DNA of 64,000 nt from Candidatus Wolbachia massiliensis. Its GTDB lineage: Bacteria; Pseudomonadota; Alphaproteobacteria; Rickettsiales; Anaplasmataceae. Under the pieces are notes generated by a model that was not told the origin of the DNA, did no database searches, and worked only from the letters and a program-made list of their open reading frames with translations. A program made the position numbers and the translations under genes. The DNA is taken from the NCBI RefSeq assembly GCF_014771645.1, contig NZ_CP061738.1:850413-914412 (forward strand), given 5' to 3'. Position 1 is the stretch's first letter, and the number at the start of each line of letters is the position of its first letter. This document shows positions 17,767 to 27,675 of the stretch, one piece after another.

Positions 17767-18939
17767 ATGAGTTTATATAAAAATCTAATAACCAGTGAAT
17801 CAGTTGCAGCTGGTCATCCAGACAAAGTAGCGGATCAAATTTCAGATGCAATACTTGATGAATACCTTTCCACTGACCCTTCCTCACGTACTGCAATAGA
17901 AACTTTAGTTACCAAAGATAACGTTATTATAGCTGGGGAAGTGTTTGGACCTAACGTTGAAAATAGTAAGATTGAAAATATTGTACGCAATACAATAAAA
18001 GACATCGGTTACGAACACGATGGGTTCCACTGGAGAAAAGTGAAAGTAAATATATTGCTGCATGAACAATCAAATGACATTGCAATAGGGGTAGATCAAG
18101 GTGCTGGAGATCAGGGTATAATGTATGGCTACGCAACAACAGAGACAAAAAGCCTCATGCCAGCGCCCATTTTTTATGCACACTCGATTCTGAAAAATAT
18201 CATGAGTGCAGTTAAAGAAGCAGAACTTGGTCCAGATGCAAAATCGCAAATCACTTTAGCATATGAGAATGGTCTTCCAGTACGAGCTGAAAGTATTATT
18301 GTTTCAATACAACACCCTAAAGATATGGATCAGTTGAAAGTAAGAGAAATAATTTATCCTCATATAGTTTCATCTTTACCTAAGGGGTGGATGTGCCATG
18401 AGGAAAATCTGTTGGTCAATCCAACTGGTAGGTTTGTTGTTGGTGGGCCAGTTGGTGATTGTGGATTGACCGGGCGAAAAATTATGGTTGACACCTATGG
18501 AGGCTATATTCCACACGGTGGGGGAGCGTTTTCTGGAAAGGATGCAACAAAGGTTGATAGATCTGCAGCTTATATGGCAAGATATCTTGCTAAAAACATT
18601 GTTTTTGCAGGTTTAGCTGAACGTTGTCTTGTACAACTTTCTTATGCGATTGGTGTATCAAAACCTACCTCATTTTATATTGATACGTTTAGTACAAATA
18701 TGGTAGATGAAAAACAGATTAAAAAGTTTATTGAGGATAACATAGATTTATCAACAATAGGTATCATCAAGCATTTATCGCTTAACCGTTCTATATATAA
18801 ACGTACAGCCTGTTATGGACACTTTGGTAAGGAATCAGAAGAAGATGGTGGATTTTCTTGGGAAAACACAGATTTATCTCGTAATCTTCGTAGAGAGTTC
18901 AATATGGAAAATAACAAAAAAGTTTCTTTGGATTGCTAA
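17767..18939 (+). CDS. metK: S-adenosylmethionine synthetase
   Basis: The 390-residue enzyme makes S-adenosylmethionine from ATP and methionine. Family motifs are intact: GHPDKVADQISDAILDEYL near residue 17, GAGDQGIMYGYA around 118, and the P-loop-like GGGAFSGKDATKVDRSAAY. Length is normal. metK is degraded in some Rickettsia relatives; here no break is seen. Confidence 0.96.
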   Translation: MSLYKNLITSESVAAGHPDKVADQISDAILDEYLSTDPSSRTAIETLVTKDNVIIAGEVFGPNVENSKIENIVRNTIKDIGYEHDGFHWRKVKVNILLHEQSNDIAIGVDQGAGDQGIMYGYATTETKSLMPAPIFYAHSILKNIMSAVKEAELGPDAKSQITLAYENGLPVRAESIIVSIQHPKDMDQLKVREIIYPHIVSSLPKGWMCHEENLLVNPTGRFVVGGPVGDCGLTGRKIMVDTYGGYIPHGGGAFSGKDATKVDRSAAYMARYLAKNIVFAGLAERCLVQLSYAIGVSKPTSFYIDTFSTNMVDEKQIKKFIEDNIDLSTIGIIKHLSLNRSIYKRTACYGHFGKESEEDGGFSWENTDLSRNLRREFNMENNKKVSLDC

Positions 18940-19054
18940 AGTTTTTGATTTGTAGCTTAATACTGATATACTAACTTATTATTAAAGTATAATTAGCTTT
19001 TCATAATAATTGTACTATATTAATGATAATTTTTATATCTATGAGGCTGGTAAA

Positions 19055-19741
19055 GTGTATAACAATGCAAAAGAGGAATTCTACGATATAGCTATAAGAG
19101 AATCATCTGATTTGATTGATAAAATAAGAGAACATCCTTTCAATGTTGAGTTAATGAACAATACGCTTGATTATGAAAAATTCAAGTTTTACCTTCAGCA
19201 GGATTTTTTGTATGTAACAGATTGTACGCGTGCTTTATTGATTATTGCAGCCAAAGCTAACGATATTGAAATAATGGACAAATTAACTTATGTAGCTGTT
19301 GGAACCTTTGCCACGCGAAATTACTATAGGGAACATTTCGCAGATTGTGATTTATCTGACAATCACAGAAAGTCAAAGTCTTGTTCTGCTTTTACTGACT
19401 TTTTCATGCGAGTTGCATATCATGATTCTATTGCTGAGGGTTTAGCAGCATCTTACCCATGTTTTTGTATATATCAAATAGTTATTCGTCACATTGTGGA
19501 AAGTGGCATTGCCCCTAACAATAGATATCAGAAGTGGATAGATTTTTTTAACACCGAGATGGCAGATAACATGATTGATGATGTAACTAAAATCATTAAC
19601 AGGCTATATGAAAAATATAGCAATGATGAACGAAAAAACATGTTGGAATTCTTTCGTAATGGATTAGAACTTGAACTGGCGTTTTGGGATGAGATGTATT
19701 ACTCTAATACACTTCAAAACGTATCAACAGCAAACTGCTAA
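19055..19741 (+). CDS. TenA/PqqC-family protein (thiaminase II-like), first of a tandem pair
   Basis: The frame opens at TTG 19010, but GTG 19055 has a GAGG 9 bases upstream and fits the paralogue, so I prefer it (228 residues). Motifs of TenA are present: HPFNVELMNNTL, the active-site Asp in LQQDFLYVTD, the Cys and Tyr in AEGLAASYPCFCIYQ, and the Glu near the end in LELELAFWDEMY. TenA enzymes salvage thiamine pyrimidine or act on related substrates; the actual substrate here is unknown. A broken paralogue follows 24 bp downstream. Confidence 0.8.
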   Translation: MYNNAKEEFYDIAIRESSDLIDKIREHPFNVELMNNTLDYEKFKFYLQQDFLYVTDCTRALLIIAAKANDIEIMDKLTYVAVGTFATRNYYREHFADCDLSDNHRKSKSCSAFTDFFMRVAYHDSIAEGLAASYPCFCIYQIVIRHIVESGIAPNNRYQKWIDFFNTEMADNMIDDVTKIINRLYEKYSNDERKNMLEFFRNGLELELAFWDEMYYSNTLQNVSTANC

Positions 19742-19765
19742 CATGCTAATTTTAATGGTGTTGTA

Positions 19766-20425
19766 GTGTTCAGTAGTATAATTAGGAAATGTTATGGATC
19801 AAACCTTTTGAGGGATATGGTTTATCATCCTTTTAATGTTGAGCTGATGAACAATACTTTAAACATAGAAAGTTTTAAGTTTTATATCCAACAAGACGCA
19901 CTGTTTTTAGATGAATATATTCGCACCACATTAATTATTGCATCCAGAATAGAAGATTATAATCACATAATCCCACTTGCTAAAGTGGCGTAAGGGTCAA
20001 TAGCTGCTAATGGGTTTTTGTGTGACCACTACTTTACTATATACGGTGTAAGACGTGGAAGGAAATCTCCTGTTTGTTTCAACTTCACCAATTTTCTTTT
20101 ATCTATCTCTTATAGTGAAACTTATGAAGCTATAACGGTTTTGTATTCTTGTATGTTTATATACAAAACTGTCATTGATGATATGAAAAATGGATTCAGA
20201 AAAAACAACAGATATAAAGAGTGGTTTGATTTTTGTAGCAACAGTTTAATAGAGCATGGGTGTGCCACTTTGGAAAATATTGTTGATGAGTATTGTAAAA
20301 GAGTAGGGGGAAATGAAAGAAGCAGAATGCTTGAATTATTTGAAATCAGTGCACAATTTGAATTAGATTTTTGGGACAGCGCATACAATTTTCCAAAATT
20401 CAATCAAGTTCCTAAGCGGCATTGA
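19766..20425 (+). pseudogene. TenA-family paralogue with an in-frame stop
   Basis: From GTG 19766 the frame reads 75 residues (including HPFNVELMNNTLNIESFKF) to TAA 19991-19993. The same frame continues to 20425 with a second TenA-like stretch (CMFIYKTV, FELDFWDSAYN). No frameshift is needed: one codon has become a stop. The copy is more diverged than its neighbour and lacks the EGLAASYPC block, although a Cys remains. It may be dead, or two short products could be made. Confidence 0.75.
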
Positions 20426-20472
20426 CAATTTTAGGCTAATTTGTATGCTTAGTAGGTATTTTTAAAGATGGT

Positions 20473-21300
20473 ATGAAAAATAAGGAACATGATTTTCATT
20501 TAGTGGACCCAAGTCCTTGGCCAATTGCTATATCAGCAGCAATACTTCTTTTTGCGCTTGGATTAGTTGGCACGCTCCATAAACAACTTTCCGGAATGTT
20601 TGGTTTAGTGCTGGGAATCTCTGCAGTATCAGGGGTATTGTTTTATTGGTGGAGAGATGTAATAAAAGAGGCCATTTATGATAAATGCCATACTGCCATT
20701 GTAAAGCATGGGCTCAAGTTTGCAATGTACTTGTTTATCCTCTCAGAAGTTGTATTTTTTATAGTGTTTTTTTGTTCATTCTTTAAGGCCTGGCTTGATC
20801 CAGTTTTTTTATTTGAAGCGTTTTCTCCTATAAAAAGAGTTGAATGGCCTCCTGAAGGAATTTCACCACCTGATCCGTGGTCATTACCATTCATGAATAC
20901 GTTAATATTATTACTTTCTGGTACAACGATCATTTCAGCACATCACTTTTTGTTGGAAAACGATAAGAAGAGCATGATTAGAATGTTGTTCATAACTATA
21001 TTGCTTGGAGTTTTTTTTATAATAGTGCAAGCAATAGAGTATCACGAGGTAAGTTTTTCTCTACAAGAAACAGGAGAAAAGCTAATCTATGCATCCAATT
21101 TTTATATGATAACTGGTTTTCACTGTGCACATGTTATAATAGGAATAGTATTTTTATTAGTGAGTTTATTTAGAGCACGGAAAGACCAGTTTACGCCTCA
21201 AGATCATTTGTGCTTTGAGTTTGCCTCCTGGTATTGGCACTTTGTAGATATAGTTTGGATATTTCTGTTTTTGTTTATTTATTGGCTAAGTGTTTTTTAA
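20473..21300 (+). CDS. coxC: Cytochrome c oxidase subunit III
   Basis: The 275-residue integral membrane protein has about seven transmembrane helices. It starts MKNKEHDFHLVDPSPWPI and has the conserved WPPEGI and FHCAHVIIGI stretches and the final FASWYWHFVDIVW. It is part of the aa3-type terminal oxidase. ruvC follows with no intervening base. Confidence 0.96.
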   Translation: MKNKEHDFHLVDPSPWPIAISAAILLFALGLVGTLHKQLSGMFGLVLGISAVSGVLFYWWRDVIKEAIYDKCHTAIVKHGLKFAMYLFILSEVVFFIVFFCSFFKAWLDPVFLFEAFSPIKRVEWPPEGISPPDPWSLPFMNTLILLLSGTTIISAHHFLLENDKKSMIRMLFITILLGVFFIIVQAIEYHEVSFSLQETGEKLIYASNFYMITGFHCAHVIIGIVFLLVSLFRARKDQFTPQDHLCFEFASWYWHFVDIVWIFLFLFIYWLSVF

Positions 21301-21789
21301 GTGGTTAAAATAATAGGTCTTGATCCAGGGATAAATAAAACTGGATGGGCTATTATTAATCTTAATGAGAAGAGTAATATCGAGTTTCTAGGCAGTGGTA
21401 CTATCTCAACTGACAATAAGCTCAGCATAGGTGAACGTTTGCATATAATTTTTGAACAATTAAAGAAAGTAATTTCCCTATATTCTCCAAGTGAAGCTGC
21501 GGTAGAAAAGATTTTTGTTAATAAGAATCCAAAATCTTCGCTGACTTTAGGATATGCAAGAGGAGTTGTAATTTTGGCGTTAAAAATAACAGAGCTAACT
21601 ATAAATGAATATGATGCAAACTATGTAAAAAAAAGCATTACTGGAAATGGTCATGCTGATAAGGATCAGGTTATATTTATGGTAAAACAGATAGTGAAGA
21701 ATTTAAATATAAAATGTCACCATGCTGCTGATGCTCTTGCTATAGCAATTTGTCATGCTTATACGAGAGGTTCTTGTTTTGTTGAGTAA
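21301..21789 (+). CDS. ruvC: Crossover junction endodeoxyribonuclease RuvC
   Basis: A GTG start directly follows the coxC stop. The 162-residue product has the RNase-H-fold acidic residues in IIGLDPGINKTGW, AAVEKIFVNKNP and HHAADALAIAICH. RuvC resolves Holliday junctions with RuvAB. Translational coupling to coxC is likely. Confidence 0.95.
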   Translation: MVKIIGLDPGINKTGWAIINLNEKSNIEFLGSGTISTDNKLSIGERLHIIFEQLKKVISLYSPSEAAVEKIFVNKNPKSSLTLGYARGVVILALKITELTINEYDANYVKKSITGNGHADKDQVIFMVKQIVKNLNIKCHHAADALAIAICHAYTRGSCFVE

Positions 21790-22050
21790 CTTTCATGTGA
21801 GAACCTGTCTTGAAAGGCCTTAATACCAAATCTTGTATTTGTTTTTTCTTTGGTTTTCATAAGCTGCTCCTATTAATTGTAGTATTTTAGACTAGGTCTA
21901 TCCAATTATGGATTAGCCAACAAAGAAAGAGTAGGAAATGAGCGTAGAAAAGATGTGAACCAAAAAATTAGCAGTCTATGGCGAGTATGTTCAATTTCTA
22001 ATCTATTCTTTAGGTAACCAAAGACAGTTTCAATGATGGATCTTTTTCTT
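21790..22050 (-). mobile_element. IS982-family transposase C-terminal remnant
   Basis: A minus-strand frame ending at 21906 contains KQVLRKRSIIETVFGYLKNR and LEIEHTRHR, typical of the end of IS982 transposases in Wolbachia. Only this tail is present. The rest of the stretch up to the ruvC stop has no gene; it contains AGAACCTGTCTTGAAAGG (from 21800), which looks like another IS end. Confidence 0.6.
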
Positions 22051-22882
22051 AGAACCTGTTTAAAATCTTCGTAATAGGAGAGAAATGAAGGAAAGGACAA
22101 TCATTTGCAAGCTAGTGTTGAGTTTTCGCTCACAGTTCTTCCACAAACGCCTACATTTTTCCAACCAAGCGAAAGACCGTTCAACAATCCACCTCTTTGG
22201 CAATACAACAAAAGAATGTAATTCACTCCACCTCAACAGTTGCACCAATAGTAGCTTTTATTTGAGTTGCAAAATTTTCTCCTGTATAGCCAGCATCAAC
22301 CAGTATATTTGTAACTTCCGAGTTTGGCATTCTCGACCATTTTCGCAGCACTGCTACGATCAGTTGCTTCTGCTGTTGTTACATAAATTGCATGAGGTAA
22401 GCCTTGTGTATCAACTGCAATATGGCCCTGAAATCTTTTTGCCTGCATCGTAGCCTTTTTTTTCAGCAGTATCTGCGTTTTTAACGCTTAATTATACAAA
22501 AACTGGTTTTCTCTTTCCGAGCATTGTTTATACGGACCTCTCCAACTAATTTTTTTTAAGACCAGTTCCAGCAAGCTTGGTTCTTCTCCATTTTTCTTAT
22601 TCCATATTTGAAAATAGTAATATACGTTCTCCCACCTTGGAAAATCCTTTGGTAACATTCTCCATTGGCAGGCACTTTTTAGAACATACAATATTCCACA
22701 AAATACTTCATATAAATCAAGCTTTCTTGGCCTTGTTTTCTTCCTGCCACTTTCCAGAATCGGCCTAATCTTTTCAAATTGTTCTCTACTTACATCACTT
22801 GGGTAACTTTTTCGCATAGATATATCTCATTATTAATCTATGCCTATTTTATCTCATCTATCCGAGATTCTTAACACGTTCT
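22051..22882 (-). mobile_element. IS5-family (IS1031-type) element, decayed
   Basis: The ends form imperfect inverted repeats, AGAACCTGTTTAAAATCT at 22051 and AGAACGTGTTAAGAATCT read inward from 22882. The transposase is in pieces: N-terminal MRKSYPSDVSREQFEKIRP (from 22817), a middle with DAGYTGENFATQIKA in a shifted frame, and the C-terminal WIVERSFAWLEKCRRLWKN ending at 22060. Several frameshifts make it inactive. Confidence 0.8.
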
Positions 22883-22886
22883 AATA

Positions 22887-23000
22887 ATGTTCTGGGTTCC
22901 AAATAATATAGGTCTTGCATTAGTAATAAGCAACAATGTAACCTCTGCGTTAGAAACAACTAAGAGTATAGGGCTTGGTAGTGCGATCCTCTCATTCTGC
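22887..23000 (+). pseudogene. Short open stretch fused in frame to the tuf remnant
   Basis: From ATG 22887 the frame reads [19 protein letters not shown] and ends in GSAILSFC, then runs without a stop into the tuf tail. The hydrophobic pattern loosely resembles a helix of a major-facilitator transporter, but this is weak. It is not EF-Tu sequence. Confidence 0.3.
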
Positions 23001-23120
23001 AATATGAGTATAGAAGTAGAATTGCAAGTACCGATAGCAATGGACAAGGGGTTGCGTTTTGCGATAAGAGAAGGCGGTAGAACTGTTGGTTCTGGTGTTG
23101 TTTCCGAAATTTTGGAGTAA
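23001..23120 (+). pseudogene. tuf: 3' remnant of the EF-Tu gene
   Basis: The 39 codons [20 protein letters not shown]... to VVSEILE-stop are the exact C-terminus of bacterial EF-Tu. All upstream sequence of the gene is missing and replaced by unrelated DNA and IS remnants. It sits directly before rpsJ, where an intact tuf would close a str-type operon. A full tuf must exist elsewhere in the genome. Confidence 0.9.
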
Positions 23121-23122
23121 GA

Positions 23123-23476
23123 GTGATAACTAAGATGGAGCAAGAAATACATATTACAATAGAAGCTTTTGATTGTTCGAAATTAGAAGAATATATTAGA
23201 AAGTTTGTTCGTGAGTTTAGGGATAAGATAAAACATTCTGGTGCAAGATTATCTGGTCCGGTGGCATTGCCAAGGAGAAATTTTAAATTTAATGTTAATA
23301 GGTCTCCTCACGTTGATAAAAAATCTCGTGAACAACTTGAAATGAGAACTTCTAAGCGTTTAATTGTTTTGTATAATCCCACTCCTGCTATAATGCAGAT
23401 GCTTGGAAGTGCATCCTTTCCTTCTCCTCTTCCTGGAGTGGAAGTTGATTCAAAAATTAAGAAGGTTAAAGTTTAG
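23123..23476 (+). CDS. rpsJ: 30S ribosomal protein S10
   Basis: GTG 23123 with GGAG six bases upstream is preferred over ATG 23135, which lacks a ribosome-binding site. The product has the S10 pattern SGPVALPRRNFKFNVNRSPHVDKKSREQ and ends LPGVEVDSKIKKVKV, slightly longer than the usual 100-105 residues. It is the first intact gene of the S10 operon. Confidence 0.95.
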   Translation: MITKMEQEIHITIEAFDCSKLEEYIRKFVREFRDKIKHSGARLSGPVALPRRNFKFNVNRSPHVDKKSREQLEMRTSKRLIVLYNPTPAIMQMLGSASFPSPLPGVEVDSKIKKVKV

Positions 23477-23485
23477 GAGAGGGAA

Positions 23486-24211
23486 ATGAAAAGAATAAAT
23501 TCGCTGAAAAGAATTGGTTTATTAATGACAAATATTGGTCATACTTCTATATACTTTAATAATGGGTGCGTAGCTGTAACTTTATTACATCTTAGCGAAA
23601 CTTATATTGTTGATGTGAAAAAGCAAGATAAATGTGGCTATAGTTCAGTTATTTTAGGTACTGGAGATTTTAAAAATATTGCAAAACCTCAGTTAGAGTA
23701 CTTAAAGAAGAAGGGAATAAATAATAGATGTAAATTATATGAAAGTAGATTAATTGATCTTTCAGGGATAGAATGTGGTAAAAAAGTAGGTGTTAATCAT
23801 TTTATAGTTGGTCAATATCTTGATGTTACGAGTTATTCTATAGGTAAAGGGTTTGCTGGTGTGATGAAGAGACATAATTTCAGTGGGCTTAGGGCATCTC
23901 ATGGTGTTTCTGTTGCTCATAGGTCGCAAGGTTCTACTGGACAATGTCAGGATCCTGGTAGGGTATTTAAAGGAAAGAAAATGGCTGGTCATTTAGGTAG
24001 TAGCAGAGTGACTGTACAGAATATGAAGATACTATCTATTGATCATGAAAATAGTATAATTGCTGTAAAAGGTAATAATGTTCCTGGATTTAAAAGTTCT
24101 TACGTTTTTGTGAGGGATGCAGTTAAAAAGCCTTTGCATAAAGATGTTCCTTTTCCGGTTGGTCTGCTGTTAGATACGAACGATGGTAATGCTAGTGGTT
24201 TGGTAAGTTAG
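23486..24211 (+). CDS. rplC: 50S ribosomal protein L3
   Basis: 241 residues. The L3 core FAGVMKRHNFSGLRASHGVS and QDPGRVFKGKKMAGHLG is intact. L3 nucleates 23S rRNA assembly near the peptidyl-transferase centre. AGGAGAGGG before the ATG is a good ribosome-binding site; rplD begins 2 bp after its stop. Confidence 0.96.
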   Translation: MKRINSLKRIGLLMTNIGHTSIYFNNGCVAVTLLHLSETYIVDVKKQDKCGYSSVILGTGDFKNIAKPQLEYLKKKGINNRCKLYESRLIDLSGIECGKKVGVNHFIVGQYLDVTSYSIGKGFAGVMKRHNFSGLRASHGVSVAHRSQGSTGQCQDPGRVFKGKKMAGHLGSSRVTVQNMKILSIDHENSIIAVKGNNVPGFKSSYVFVRDAVKKPLHKDVPFPVGLLLDTNDGNASGLVS

Positions 24212-24213
24212 TT

Positions 24214-24828
24214 ATGGAATGTAAATTAGTTAATCTATCTAATGATAATGTAGGTATTGCTCAGCTTAACCCTTTGATATTTTCTGTTGAGCAAAAGTTA
24301 AGTATTTTGTATGATGTAGTTAGGTGGCAATTAGCAAAAAGAAGAGTTGGTACTCACAAAACAAAAGGTATAAGTGATATTTCTGGTACAACGGCCAAGC
24401 CTTATAGTCAAAAACGCACTGGTAGAGCAAGGCAAGGAAGTTTGCGGTCTCCTCAGTTTAGAGGTGGGGGGATTATTTTTGGTCCTGTTGTTAGGAGTTA
24501 TGCTTATTCTCTTAATAAAAAGGTACGCAAATTTGGTTTGAAAATTGCTTTATCTTTAAAATATTCAAATAATCAAGTGGTTGTTCTTGATAATTTGGAT
24601 ATTGATGTAAAGAAAACATCTGAAATGTGTAAGTATATTAAAAATTTTAAATTCTCTTCCTTTTTAATAGTTGGTGATTATGGAGATAATTTGCTGTATG
24701 CTGCTAGAAATCTGCATTATGTAAACTTAATTAAACCTATCGGGTTGAATGTTTTTGATATATTGAATCACGAATGCGTAATGTTGACAAGTGGTGCTTT
24801 AAAGCATCTTGAAGGTAGATTGTTATGA
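24214..24828 (+). CDS. rplD: 50S ribosomal protein L4
   Basis: 204 residues with the L4 loop KPYSQKRTGRARQGSLRSPQ and FRGGGIIFGP that lines the peptide exit tunnel. Its stop overlaps the rplW start (ATGA). Confidence 0.96.
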   Translation: MECKLVNLSNDNVGIAQLNPLIFSVEQKLSILYDVVRWQLAKRRVGTHKTKGISDISGTTAKPYSQKRTGRARQGSLRSPQFRGGGIIFGPVVRSYAYSLNKKVRKFGLKIALSLKYSNNQVVVLDNLDIDVKKTSEMCKYIKNFKFSSFLIVGDYGDNLLYAARNLHYVNLIKPIGLNVFDILNHECVMLTSGALKHLEGRLL

Positions 24829-25112
24829 TTAAATATAATAATATAATAAAGTGTCCTATCATTACAGAAAAGGCCTCTTTTTTGAGGGAGAAGTTTAATA
24901 GGTATTCTTTGTATGTTTTTGTAGATGTAAATAAGCATCAAATAAAGTTGGCGATAGAATCCTTATTTAATGTTAAGGTTTTCTCTATAAATATTGTTAG
25001 AATTAAGCCTAAACGTAGGCGCTTTAGAGGTGTGGCCGGTTATGAAAAGCAAAAAAAGAAAGTTTATTTTTCTTTAATGGATGGTCAAAAGTTAGATATA
25101 ATGAGTGTTTAG
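24825..25112 (+). CDS. rplW: 50S ribosomal protein L23
   Basis: 95 residues, with [20 protein letters not shown] at the start and [19 protein letters not shown]23 sits at the tunnel exit and docks trigger factor and SRP. Overlaps rplD by 4 bp. Confidence 0.96.
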   Translation: MIKYNNIIKCPIITEKASFLREKFNRYSLYVFVDVNKHQIKLAIESLFNVKVFSINIVRIKPKRRRFRGVAGYEKQKKKVYFSLMDGQKLDIMSV

Positions 25113-25113
25113 T

Positions 25114-25938
25114 ATGGGTATAAAATTTCTTAATCCTGTTACTCCGTCTTCTCGTGGAACTGTGTTAGTAAGTAAAGTTGGTTTGTCAAAGGGTAAGCCG
25201 GAAAAATCTCTTACGTTCGGTAAGAAGTCCAGTGGTGGAAGAAATAATTGCGGTAGAATTACGACTCGTCATAGGGGTGGTGGTCACAAGAAGAAGTACA
25301 GAGTTATAGATTTTAAACGTAATAAAAATGATCAGGGCACAGTTGAGAAAATAGAGTATGATCCAAATAGAAGTGGATTTTTAGCGTTAATATCATATGG
25401 GAATGATAGTATCAAATCTTATATACTGGCTCCACAGGATGTAAAGCCTGGTGATGTTGTGGCGTCAGGCAATGATGTTGACATATTGCCTGGCAATTGT
25501 TTACCATTAAAATGCATACCTGTCGGTTCTTTTGTTCATAATGTTGAGCTGAAGCCAGGTAATGGTGCTGTAGTTGCTCGAGCTGCTGGTTGTTATGCGC
25601 AGATTGTTGGTCGCGATGGTAACTATGTTTTACTGCGGCTCAGGTCTGGTCAAGTTAGGTTGATTTTATCTTCTTGTAAGGCTACTATTGGTATAGTATC
25701 TAATTCTGATCGTAAAAATAGAAAATTGGGTAAGGCAGGAAGAAGTAGATGGTTGGGGGTTAGGCCTACTGTACGTGGGGTTGCTATGAACCCAGTGGAT
25801 CATCCTCATGGGGGCGGAGAAGGGAAAACTTCTGGTGGACGTCATCCTGTTACTCCTTGGGGTATTGCAACAAAAGGAAAGAAAACTCGGAAGAAAAATA
25901 AATTTAGTGATAAGTATATAAAACAATTGAAAGGTTAA
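25114..25938 (+). CDS. rplB: 50S ribosomal protein L2
   Basis: The ATG at 25114, one base after the rplW stop, is chosen over an upstream GTG inside rplW. The product (274 residues) has [17 protein letters not shown] and the C-terminal [20 protein letters not shown] block containing the conserved His needed for peptidyl transfer. Confidence 0.96.
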   Translation: MGIKFLNPVTPSSRGTVLVSKVGLSKGKPEKSLTFGKKSSGGRNNCGRITTRHRGGGHKKKYRVIDFKRNKNDQGTVEKIEYDPNRSGFLALISYGNDSIKSYILAPQDVKPGDVVASGNDVDILPGNCLPLKCIPVGSFVHNVELKPGNGAVVARAAGCYAQIVGRDGNYVLLRLRSGQVRLILSSCKATIGIVSNSDRKNRKLGKAGRSRWLGVRPTVRGVAMNPVDHPHGGGEGKTSGGRHPVTPWGIATKGKKTRKKNKFSDKYIKQLKG

Positions 25939-25941
25939 TTT

Positions 25942-26226
25942 ATGAGTAGATCTGTATGGAAGCCGCCTTTTTGTCATCCTTCTATATTAAAGAAGGTAAA
26001 TAATGCCTTGAGTAAAGGATTAATTAATATGGCGATAAAAACTCGTTCTAGGGCTTCTGTAATTCTCCCTAATTGTTTAGGTTTGAAATTCGTTGTTTAT
26101 AATGGTAAGGATTATATTCCTGTTAATGTTAGTGATCAGAATATGATAGGTCATAAATTTGGTGAATTTTCGCCTACTCGTAAATTTGCTGGGCATAGTG
26201 GTGATAAAAAGGCGGCAAGGAGATAA
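25942..26226 (+). CDS. rpsS: 30S ribosomal protein S19
   Basis: 94 residues; [10 protein letters not shown] at the start and [21 protein letters not shown] near the end are typical. S19 binds 16S rRNA in the head with S13. Confidence 0.96.
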   Translation: MSRSVWKPPFCHPSILKKVNNALSKGLINMAIKTRSRASVILPNCLGLKFVVYNGKDYIPVNVSDQNMIGHKFGEFSPTRKFAGHSGDKKAARR

Positions 26227-26231
26227 TTGAT

Positions 26232-26579
26232 ATGAATAGGGATATAATAATTAAGGCTAGTGCTAGGGTTTTAAAATCAACTTCTCGTAAGTTAAATTTG
26301 GTTGCTGGTTTGGTACGTAATAAAAAAGTTTCTTTTGCTACTATGCAATTAAGATTTTGTGAGAGGAAGGCTGCTGGTTTTATAGGAAAGGTATTAAATT
26401 CTGCAATTGCTAATGCTCAATATAATTATGGGTTGGATATCGATAATTTGTATATAAAAGAGGTTTTAATAGGCAAGTCTTTTACTTTGCGTAGAATGTA
26501 TCCAAAGGCTATGGGAAGAGCTAATAGAGTGAATAAGCGTTATAGTAATGTAACTATAAAATTAGGAGAGGTTGTATAA
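26232..26579 (+). CDS. rplV: 50S ribosomal protein L22
   Basis: 115 residues, with the L22 pattern [37 protein letters not shown] and a basic [15 protein letters not shown] hairpin that reaches the exit tunnel. Its TAA overlaps an ATG that opens an 11-codon frame ending before rpsC. Confidence 0.95.
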   Translation: MNRDIIIKASARVLKSTSRKLNLVAGLVRNKKVSFATMQLRFCERKAAGFIGKVLNSAIANAQYNYGLDIDNLYIKEVLIGKSFTLRRMYPKAMGRANRVNKRYSNVTIKLGEVV

Positions 26580-26618
26580 TGTATAAGAGTGGAAAGTTAG
26601 TGAGGAAAGTATAGGGGT

Positions 26619-27239
26619 ATGGGACAAAAAGTTAATCCTGTAGGGTTCAGGTTAAAAATAAATACTAATACTTGGGATTCTGTTTGGTATGCTAATAAAG
26701 ATTACAAACAAAAATTGCATCAAGATTTATCTATCCGTAGTTACATAAATAGGTCTTTTAAGCATGCTGGTCTTTCCAAAATAATTATAGAACGCAAGAT
26801 TGATCTAGTGTCTGTAACGATACATTCTTCCAGACCAGGAGTAATAATAGGTAAAAAAGGGTTAGACATTGAGAAAGTAAAACAGAAAATAACTGAAAAA
26901 GTAAAAAATAATGTGGAAGTAAATGTAGTAGGGATAAAAAGGCCTGAAATAGATGCAGCTTTGATATCAAACAGCATAGCACAGCAGTTAGAGAAAAGAG
27001 GTTCATTTAGAAGAGTGATGAAAAAAGCTATTCAAAGTTGTTTGAGAATGGGAGGAGGGGGTATTAAGGTAAGTTGTTCTGGGCGGCTTGGTGGAGCTGA
27101 GATAGCTCGTACTGAATGGTATAAAGAAGGCCGTTTGCCTTTACACACTTTACGTGCTAGTATAGATTATGCTTTTTGTGAAGCGAAAACTATATATGGT
27201 ATTATAGGGGTAAAAGTTTGGGTTTATATTGTTAATTAA
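26619..27239 (+). CDS. rpsC: 30S ribosomal protein S3
   Basis: 206 residues; [14 protein letters not shown], the KH-domain motif [15 protein letters not shown] and the [19 protein letters not shown] block are all present. S3 forms part of the mRNA entry channel. Confidence 0.96.
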   Translation: MGQKVNPVGFRLKINTNTWDSVWYANKDYKQKLHQDLSIRSYINRSFKHAGLSKIIIERKIDLVSVTIHSSRPGVIIGKKGLDIEKVKQKITEKVKNNVEVNVVGIKRPEIDAALISNSIAQQLEKRGSFRRVMKKAIQSCLRMGGGGIKVSCSGRLGGAEIARTEWYKEGRLPLHTLRASIDYAFCEAKTIYGIIGVKVWVYIVN

Positions 27240-27250
27240 GGTGTATTGAA

Positions 27251-27664
27251 ATGTTTGTTCCCAAAAAGAGTAAGTATAGAAAGGTGTTTAAAGGGCGAAT
27301 TAAAGGTAATACGAAAGGTGGTAGCATATTGTCTTTTGGGGATTATGGCTTAAAGGCTATAGAAGCAGGTAGAATTCAGTCTAAGCATATTGAGACTGTG
27401 AGGCGTGTAATATCTAGGACGTTGAGACGTTCTGGTAAAGTGTGGATAAGAATTTTTCCCGATATTCCTGTTAGTAAAAAACCTGCAGATGTACGGATGG
27501 GTAAAGGAAAAGGTAGTGTTGAGTTTTGGGTGTTTAAAGTTAAGCCTGGTAGAGTGTTGTTTGAAATTAGCAGTGATGTTCCCATGTATTTAGCAAAATT
27601 GGCGCTTGAGAAGGCAATTGCCAAGCTTCCTATAAAATGTAAATTTGTGTCTAATCATAATTGA
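27251..27664 (+). CDS. rplP: 50S ribosomal protein L16
   Basis: 137 residues with [19 protein letters not shown] and [17 protein letters not shown], the L16 signature. It binds 23S rRNA at the A-site side. Confidence 0.96.
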   Translation: MFVPKKSKYRKVFKGRIKGNTKGGSILSFGDYGLKAIEAGRIQSKHIETVRRVISRTLRRSGKVWIRIFPDIPVSKKPADVRMGKGKGSVEFWVFKVKPGRVLFEISSDVPMYLAKLALEKAIAKLPIKCKFVSNHN

Positions 27665-27675
27665 GTGGAGTTCCA

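Noticed and set aside
22871..23152. 93-codon minus-strand frame opposite the tuf remnant
   Set aside because: It covers clear EF-Tu coding sequence on the plus strand and has no start signal.
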